DNA of 9,890 bases, from NCBI GenBank assembly GCA_049522565.1, contig JBEKNT010000257.1, positions 1 through 9,890 on the forward strand. Reading direction: 5' to 3'. Within the stretch, counting starts at the first letter, position 1. Every line of letters begins with the position of its first letter. Position numbers and translations under genes: made by a program. The notes beneath the pieces are model-generated. The model was not told the origin of the DNA. It searched no databases and saw nothing but the letters and a program-made list of their open reading frames with translations. Shown here piece by piece: positions 5,835 to 9,890 of the stretch. Source of the DNA: JASHVB01 sp049522565. GTDB lineage: Bacteria > Pseudomonadota > Alphaproteobacteria > Acetobacterales > Acetobacteraceae.

Positions 5835-6500
5835 TCAGGCGCCGCCGAACCTGTCGCGCTCGCAGTCCAGCAGATCGCCGATCTGCTCCAGCCGGACATC
5901 CGGCGGCAGGTATTTCGCTTCCACGCCCGGCTCCAGTGCATAGTGACCCTGGCGCGGAAACACCGTGGTGACCCGGTCGCCCCAGGCCTGTTTCAGCGCT
6001 TCGAGAATCCGCAGCTTGTCGTCCACCATCACGTAGTGTCGCGCCGGAAACAGCCGCTCGACATCGTCCAGCGAGTCCTCCTTGTGCACGAAGATCAGCA
6101 CGTTCTCGCCGAATGTCCGCCACAGGCCGGACCGCTCCACCTTGCGCGGCTGGAATGCCGCGTCGCCGTCGGACAGGATGACGGCCGGCCCCCATTGCTG
6201 CGCGTGCCGCACCGCGTCCAGGGCGCGCGGATACAGCCGCGCCCCGAACGGATAGTCGGCCAGCCAGTTGGCGATGCGCAGCACGCGCGGGTCGTGCAGT
6301 TCCTCCAGCCGGTAGCGCTGCAACGCGCCGAGGTAGTCGGCGTAACCGAGTTGCGCGCGCAGTTCCTCGAACAGCGCCCAGTAGCGGTCGCGCGCGGCGG
6401 CGCCATACTCCAGCCCCAGATGCGCGTTCAGGTCGTGCTGGACCCGGTCGTTGTCCAGCAACGTGTTATCGACGTCGAACAGGAAGACGAGATCATGCAT
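5835..6500 (-). CDS. HAD-superfamily hydrolase
   Basis: The 221-aa cytosolic protein has all HAD motifs. Motif I is FDVDNTLLD (8-16) with nucleophile D9 and acid/base D11. Motif II is VILSDGD (107-113) with S110. The lysine of motif III is either K120 (PRKVERSG) or K140 (VHKEDS). Motif IV is YVMVDDKLRI (156-165) with D160/D161 for Mg2+. Residues 15-90 form a helical cap like haloacid dehalogenase/phosphoglycolate-phosphatase types. It is probably a small-molecule phosphatase, but the substrate cannot be read from sequence. Its ATG overlaps the lpxK stop by eight bases (6493-6500), which implies translational coupling with lipid A genes. Whether it takes part in that pathway is open. It is the last intact gene of the cluster; no terminator is evident after it. 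Confidence 0.9.
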   Translation of the reverse strand: MHDLVFLFDVDNTLLDNDRVQHDLNAHLGLEYGAAARDRYWALFEELRAQLGYADYLGALQRYRLEELHDPRVLRIANWLADYPFGARLYPRALDAVRHAQQWGPAVILSDGDAAFQPRKVERSGLWRTFGENVLIFVHKEDSLDDVERLFPARHYVMVDDKLRILEALKQAWGDRVTTVFPRQGHYALEPGVEAKYLPPDVRLEQIGDLLDCERDRFGGA

Positions 6501-7557
6501 AGCTGCGACGGTAACGCCCCTCCGACGCCCAGGTGTTGATCACGGTCCGGAGCAAACCCTCGGGCGCGTCGGGGTCGTCCCAGGCGAGGGTGACGGTCAG
6601 CACCTGCACGCGTTCGCGCCAAGCCGACGGCAGGCGGACCGCATCTTTCGCGGTGGTGACCGGCACGGCGCCGAGGCGGTCTGCCTCGGCCAGCAGGTCG
6701 TCCAGTTCGGCTGGCGTATAGGGATGGTGGTCGGGGAAGGGCCGCCGCGCGACCACCTCGGCGCCCGCTTCCGCCAGGGTGGCGAAGAATTTTTCCGGCA
6801 TGGCGATGCCGGCGAAGCCCAGCACGCGGCGGCCGGCCAGGGCCGCGGCCTCCGGACCCGGCACCAGGCGGGCGCGATGCACCGGCAAGCCGGGCGGCAG
6901 CTTCGCCAGAGCCCCGGTGGCGTCCGGGCCGATCAGCACCGCGGCCTGGCAACGCCTGGCCGCTGCGGCCACCGGCTCGCGCAGCGGCCCGGCGGGGAAC
7001 ACCCGGCCGTTGCCGAAGCCGGATGTCCCATCCACCACGAGGAGAGAAAACCGCTTCTGCACGCCCGGGTTTTGCAGCCCGTCATCCATCAGCACCACCT
7101 CGGCGCAGGCTGCCAGCAGCGCCTGGGCGCCGTGCTTGCGGTTGGCGCAGGTCCAGGTGGGGGCGACGGCGGCGTGCAGCAACGCCTCGTCGCCGACGAC
7201 CGAGGCCGGTTCGTCCGGTTCCACCCAATGCAGCCCGCGCGCCGAGCCGCCGTAGCCGCGCAGCAGCACGTGCACCCCCCAGCCGCGCGCCACCAGCCGG
7301 CGGGCGAGGTCGAGCGTCACCGTCGTCTTGCCCGCCCCGCCGAGGGTGGCATTGCCGACGCAGATGACCGGCACGGGGCAGAACCAGCCCTCGCGCTTCA
7401 GGCGCAGCGCGGTGACCGCGGCCGTGACGGCGGAGAGCGGCGAGAGCAGTCGCGGGAGCAGGCCGTCGCGCTGCCAGAAGGCGGGCGCCCGGTGACCTCT
7501 TCCGCGGGAGAGGTCGAGGTGCGAGAGCACCGAGGGTGAGGGTGATCGGCTCGCCAC
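6493..7557 (-). CDS. lpxK: Tetraacyldisaccharide 4'-kinase (lipid A kinase)
   Basis: This inner-membrane-associated kinase phosphorylates the 4' position of the lipid A disaccharide to form lipid IVA. As annotated the protein is 354 aa. LpxK signatures are visible: N-terminal RAPAFWQRDGLLPRLL (23-38), the P-loop region GNATLGGAGKTT (68-79), LLRGYGG (98-104), DDGLQNP (158-164), VDGTSGFGNGRVFPAGPLREP (175-195, split by a glycine turn), a PFPDHHPYT block and TTAKDAVRLP near the C-terminus. The first ~22 residues (Ser/Arg/Leu-rich) are not LpxK-like. They are encoded by the palindromic repeat at 7492-7614, and the conserved part starts at the repeat edge (7491). The only sensible start is GTG 7557, with GAGGG (7568-7564) six bases upstream; GTG 7530 is a weaker choice. 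It follows waaA in the same frame after one stop and three codons, and overlaps the HAD gene by 8 nt. Confidence 0.95.
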   Translation of the reverse strand: MASRSPSPSVLSHLDLSRGRGHRAPAFWQRDGLLPRLLSPLSAVTAAVTALRLKREGWFCPVPVICVGNATLGGAGKTTVTLDLARRLVARGWGVHVLLRGYGGSARGLHWVEPDEPASVVGDEALLHAAVAPTWTCANRKHGAQALLAACAEVVLMDDGLQNPGVQKRFSLLVVDGTSGFGNGRVFPAGPLREPVAAAARRCQAAVLIGPDATGALAKLPPGLPVHRARLVPGPEAAALAGRRVLGFAGIAMPEKFFATLAEAGAEVVARRPFPDHHPYTPAELDDLLAEADRLGAVPVTTAKDAVRLPSAWRERVQVLTVTLAWDDPDAPEGLLRTVINTWASEGRYRRSYA

Positions 7558-7614
7558 GCGGCACCCTCACCCGGCGCTACGCGTCAACCTCTCCCGCTGC
7601 GCGGGAGCGGTTGA
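7492..7614. repeat. Palindromic repeat forming the waaA-lpxK junction
   Basis: This is a long imperfect inverted repeat. The arms around 7504-7544 (gcgggagaggt...gggtgagggtg) and 7562-7597 (caccctcaccc...acctctcccgc) face each other across a ~17-base centre. Each shoulder holds a further hairpin: GACCTCT (7494-7500) / AGAGGTC (7509-7515), and CTCCCGC (7591-7597) / GCGGGAG (7601-7607). The outermost bases (gtgacc near 7493, ggttgac at 7608-7614) also pair loosely. It encodes the last residues of WaaA (about RERLTRSAG), the waaA TGA, the lpxK ribosome binding site and start, and the first ~22 codons of LpxK. Wording is shared with the shorter repeat at 1515-1562. Confidence 0.82.
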
Positions 7615-8898
7615 CAGCAGCGCCAGCAATGCCGCGGCGGTATGCTCTGCCAGGTCGCCATGGCGCTGCACGACGGCCGTCGCCCGGCGACCCATATCCT
7701 CGCGCCGCGCCGGATCGGTCAGCATCGCGGTGACGAAGCCGGCCAGGGCGGCGGCGTCCGCCACCTCCACCAGCGCCCCCGCGTCGCGCAGCAGCGCGAC
7801 AGGCTCCTGGAAATTGCCGGTCAACGGTCCGACGGCGATGGCGCAGCCCAGCCGGGCCGGCTCCAGCGGGTTCTGTCCGCCACCCGGTGGCACCAGGCTG
7901 CGGCCAACAAAGGCGATCGGGGCGAGGCGGTAGCACAATCCCAACTCGCCCAGCGTATCCACCACCCAGACCCCGGCAGCGGCCGGCGGCGCTGCTCCCA
8001 GCGCCCGGCGCGTCACGGGCAGCGGTGCGGCCTCGCTGGCGATCGCCGCGCCGCGCTCGGGATGCCGTGGGGCCACCATGGTCAGCAACGCGGGGTGGCG
8101 GGCCGCGATCCGGCGGTGGACGGCGAAGGCAAGCGCATCCTCGCCCGGATGCGTGCTGGCGGCCAGCCAGACCGGGCGGCCAGCCAGCAGGGCCTGCAAC
8201 CGGTCCAGCTCGGCCGTATCGACCGGCAGCGGCGGCGCGGCGAATTTCAGGTCGCCAGGGGCCTCGACGCGACGGGCGCCGAGCATGCGCAGCCGCTCGG
8301 CGTCGGCCTCGCTGCGCGCCTGCACGTGGTCGAACACGCCCAGCAGCTCGCGCGCGAAACCGGGGGCGCGGCGCCAGCGAGCGAAGCTGCGCGGCGACAG
8401 GCGGGCGTTGACCAGCATCAGCTTGATGTGTCGGGCATGGCAGGCGAACAGCAGATTGGGCCACAATTCGCTTTCCAGGAAGGCCGCCGCGTCCGGCCGC
8501 CAATGGTCGAGGAAGCGGCCGACCCAGCCCGGCACATCCAGCGGCACGAAGCGGTGCAGCACGCGCCCTTGTTGATCCGGCGTCAGCCGTTGCGCCAGCA
8601 GCGCCGCCGCGGTGACGGTGCCGGTGGTGACCAGCACGGTCAGGTCCGGCGCGCCCGCCAGCAGCGGCGCCAGTACCGGCAGGATGGAGGCGGTCTCCCC
8701 GACGCTGGCGGCGTGCAGCCAGAGCAAGCGGCCGGGCGGGCGGGGGGAGGGGTCGATGCCGCGCCGCTCTGCCAGCCGGTCGGGCAGCTCCTTCCCCCGG
8801 GCGAGGCGCAGCCGCAGCATCAGGCGCAGCCCCGGCGCTACCAGGCGCGCGGTCCCCGCCCAGAGTTTCCCCCCGGTGCTCATCGGGAGTTTGCCCAT
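7567..8898 (-). CDS. waaA: 3-deoxy-D-manno-octulosonic acid (Kdo) transferase
   Basis: This GT30 glycosyltransferase at the inner membrane adds Kdo from CMP-Kdo to lipid IVA. The 443-aa length is usual for the family. Landmarks are an N-terminal amphipathic/hydrophobic stretch (12-32), WLHAASVGE (60-68, with E68 at the place of the catalytic glutamate), VLVTTGTVT (88-96), ESELWPNL (142-149), NARLSPRSFARW (164-175), ASTHPGED (247-254), APRHPER (276-282), DTLGELGLCYRLA (314-326) and FVGRSL..GGQNPLEPA (330-348), with GPLTGNF (357-363). The start is ambiguous. ATG 8898 lies inside an 18-bp direct repeat, and ATG 8883 (MSTGGKLW) is five codons later; neither has a clear Shine-Dalgarno. The last ~9 residues come from the palindromic repeat. 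It is the second gene of the envelope cluster, 78 bases after the DUF374 gene. Confidence 0.96.
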   Translation of the reverse strand: MGKLPMSTGGKLWAGTARLVAPGLRLMLRLRLARGKELPDRLAERRGIDPSPRPPGRLLWLHAASVGETASILPVLAPLLAGAPDLTVLVTTGTVTAAALLAQRLTPDQQGRVLHRFVPLDVPGWVGRFLDHWRPDAAAFLESELWPNLLFACHARHIKLMLVNARLSPRSFARWRRAPGFARELLGVFDHVQARSEADAERLRMLGARRVEAPGDLKFAAPPLPVDTAELDRLQALLAGRPVWLAASTHPGEDALAFAVHRRIAARHPALLTMVAPRHPERGAAIASEAAPLPVTRRALGAAPPAAAGVWVVDTLGELGLCYRLAPIAFVGRSLVPPGGGQNPLEPARLGCAIAVGPLTGNFQEPVALLRDAGALVEVADAAALAGFVTAMLTDPARREDMGRRATAVVQRHGDLAEHTAAALLALLSTAPAQRERLTRSAG

Positions 8899-8970
8899 GG
8901 GGCGCGCGCGATCCTCGCGTACCTGCGTGTCCCCGCTGCGGTCACCTTGTGCTTGCCCATGGGGCGCGCG
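8891..8970. repeat. 18-bp direct repeat around the waaA start
   Basis: TTGCCCATGGGGCGCGCG occurs perfectly at 8891-8908 and again at 8953-8970, 62 bases apart. Read on the - strand each copy contains CCCCATGGGCAA; the proximal copy's ATG is the proposed waaA start at 8898. The distal copy's ATG (8960) opens a 26-codon frame in another phase whose TGA overlaps ATG 8883, the alternative waaA start. Confidence 0.8.
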
Positions 8971-8976
8971 GGCTGC

Positions 8977-9657
8977 TTACGCCGCGCAAAGCTGGTCCGC
9001 CCGGTCGGCGGCGGCATTCAGCGCGTCGGCGATGGCCGGCACCGAGTCCTCCCAGCCGCGGCGCGGCACGACGATGGTCGGACGGCACACCACCACACCG
9101 CGGCCGAACGGCAGCGGCACGACCATGCGGTCCCAGGTCGGCAGCACCCGGCACCGTGTGGTCCGCGCCGCGCAGGGCAGCACCGGCGCGCCCGACAGCG
9201 CCGCAAGCTGTGCCACGCCGGGCGCGGCGATGCGGCGCGGCCCGCGCGGGCCGTCGGGCGTGATGGCGATGTGGTCGCCGCCGGCCAGCAATGCCAGCAG
9301 GTTGCGCACGCTGGCGGTGCCGCCGCGCGAGGACGAGCCGAGCACCACGTCGAGCGCAAAGCGGCTGACCACGGCGCCGATGAACTGGCCGTCGCGGTGG
9401 CGGCTGACCAACACGTGGGCGCGGGCGCGCGAGCGACGCCCCTCGGGAAAGCGGCGGGCGAGCAACCAGAGCATCGGCATCATCGGCAAGCGCTCATGCC
9501 AGAAGGCGACCACCACCGGGTCGCCGGCGACGTGGCGCGCGATATGCTCCACGCCCTCCAGCCGCCAGCGCGTGGTGCGCAGGGCGAAGGCGAGATAGAG
9601 ACCGAGCAATTGGGCCAGCAGTTTTTGGGCGGCGGGGTGCCGCAGCAGTCGCTTCAT
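8977..9657 (-). CDS. DUF374 lysophospholipid acyltransferase-like protein
   Basis: The 226-aa product belongs to the DUF374 branch of the LPLAT/HlyB-like acyltransferases commonly found next to waaA and lpxK in alphaproteobacteria, so a role in lipid A or core maturation is inferred. An N-terminal hydrophobic stretch (about 12-27) may anchor it in the membrane. Motifs: VVVAFWHERLPMMP (48-61, with H54 in the place of the acyltransferase HxxxxD histidine, though the usual Asp is absent), LVSRHRDGQ (83-91), LGSSSRGG (106-113), and a GDHIAITPDGPRGPRR block (127-142) typical of the family. ATG 9657 is chosen because conserved sequence starts there. ATG 9675 is possible, and the frame stays open to TTG 9771, but that part reads through the triple-hairpin repeat and gives MVGFQGQSPW, which is also produced at 85 by the other copy. 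No clear Shine-Dalgarno or promoter was identified. Confidence 0.9.
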   Translation of the reverse strand: MKRLLRHPAAQKLLAQLLGLYLAFALRTTRWRLEGVEHIARHVAGDPVVVAFWHERLPMMPMLWLLARRFPEGRRSRARAHVLVSRHRDGQFIGAVVSRFALDVVLGSSSRGGTASVRNLLALLAGGDHIAITPDGPRGPRRIAAPGVAQLAALSGAPVLPCAARTTRCRVLPTWDRMVVPLPFGRGVVVCRPTIVVPRRGWEDSVPAIADALNAAADRADQLCAA

Positions 9658-9741
9658 TGCCGCGCGCGGTAGCATGGGGGTGGGGCTGGGGGAAGGTGCG
9701 GCGGCTTGGTGGTCAGGGCAATCGGGTGAAGGCAGCAAGGC

Positions 9742-9848
9742 CCAGGGGCTTTGCCCCTGGAACCCCACCAAGGGGCGCTGCCCCTTGGATCCCCGCCAAG
9801 GGCAGAGCCCTTGGGACCCTTCACTTGGCGTGGTTGGACGGGAGGGGG
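9742..9848 (-). repeat. Triple-hairpin intergenic repeat, right (inverted) copy
   Basis: This is the reverse complement of 8-114, with five mismatches over 107 bases. Hairpins lie at 9742-9760 (loop TTT), 9768-9788 (loop GCT) and 9796-9814 (loop AGA), followed by the conserved GGACGGGAGGGGG end. It sits upstream of the DUF374 gene and so near the probable promoter of the lipid A cluster. Confidence 0.9.
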
Positions 9849-9861
9849 CCTGCGCCGCTGC

Positions 9862-9890
9862 CTTCAGCGATCCAACTCGGATCTCTGAAG
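9862..9890. terminator. Hairpin at the window edge
   Basis: CTTCAG (9862-9867) / CTGAAG (9885-9890) and inner GATCC (9869-9873) / GGATC (9879-9883) form a stem with one mismatch and a 5-base loop (AACTC). It may be the terminator of a gene beyond the window; any T-tract would be outside, so this cannot be settled. Confidence 0.4.

Noticed and set aside
5751..6539. 262-codon + strand frame opposite the HAD gene
   Set aside because: Antisense shadow of a gene with all four HAD motifs.
7642..9672. Very long open frame on the + strand (676 codons) opposite waaA and the DUF374 gene
   Set aside because: It is the antisense of two well-recognised genes; its composition (Gln, Arg, Gly, Ala, His runs) is that of a GC-rich shadow frame and it shows no family motif.
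9658..9771. Upstream extension of the DUF374 protein to TTG 9771
   Set aside because: It reads through the triple-hairpin repeat; conserved sequence begins at or near ATG 9657.
8..9848. Composite transposon bounded by inverted repeats
   Set aside because: The enclosed genes are mostly housekeeping, there is no transposase, and the repeats are internally palindromic hairpins instead of IS ends; flanking by dispersed extragenic repeats is simpler.

Overview
This is a GC-rich chromosomal window. Protein similarities and the style of its intergenic repeats suggest an alphaproteobacterium, most likely a member of the Acetobacteraceae; this is inferred from sequence character, not from a marker gene. 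No rRNA, tRNA, CRISPR array or transposase gene was seen.

Layout. A block of three consecutive hairpins opens the window (8-114), and the same block recurs in inverted orientation at the far end (9742-9848). The left half is on the + strand. It holds aat (leucyl/phenylalanyl-tRNA-protein transferase, N-degron pathway), a secreted DUF4412-like periplasmic protein, an MsrQ/YedZ-type haem membrane protein, and a class V PLP-dependent enzyme whose start lies 15 nt after the msrQ stop. The right half is on the - strand and reads, in transcription order, DUF374 acyltransferase-like protein, waaA (Kdo transferase), lpxK (lipid A 4'-kinase) and a HAD-family hydrolase. It is a lipid A/inner-core cluster whose last two genes overlap by 8 nt.

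Between the two blocks (about 3680-5830) lies a looser, accessory-looking stretch, all coded on the - strand. It contains a truncated alpha/beta hydrolase (5446-5748), two small unrecognised genes joined by an ATGA overlap (94 aa, then a 70-aa single-span membrane protein), a 114-bp composite repeat with TAGAGC/GCTCTA ends, and a 213-aa orphan protein. That orphan carries a Cys126-His141 pair in an FTGC context. The spacing is the same as the catalytic Cys-His pair of CNF/DNT-type glutamine deamidase toxins, so it is the best candidate here for an undescribed effector-like enzyme.

The other striking feature is the waaA-lpxK junction. A palindromic intergenic repeat (about 7492-7614) sits exactly between them. 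It supplies the last codons and stop of waaA, and also the Shine-Dalgarno-like sequence, GTG start and first ~22 codons of lpxK. The functional logic of the conserved parts is ordinary (envelope biogenesis, protein turnover, redox repair); the interest lies in the repeat-shaped gene boundaries and in the accessory segment.
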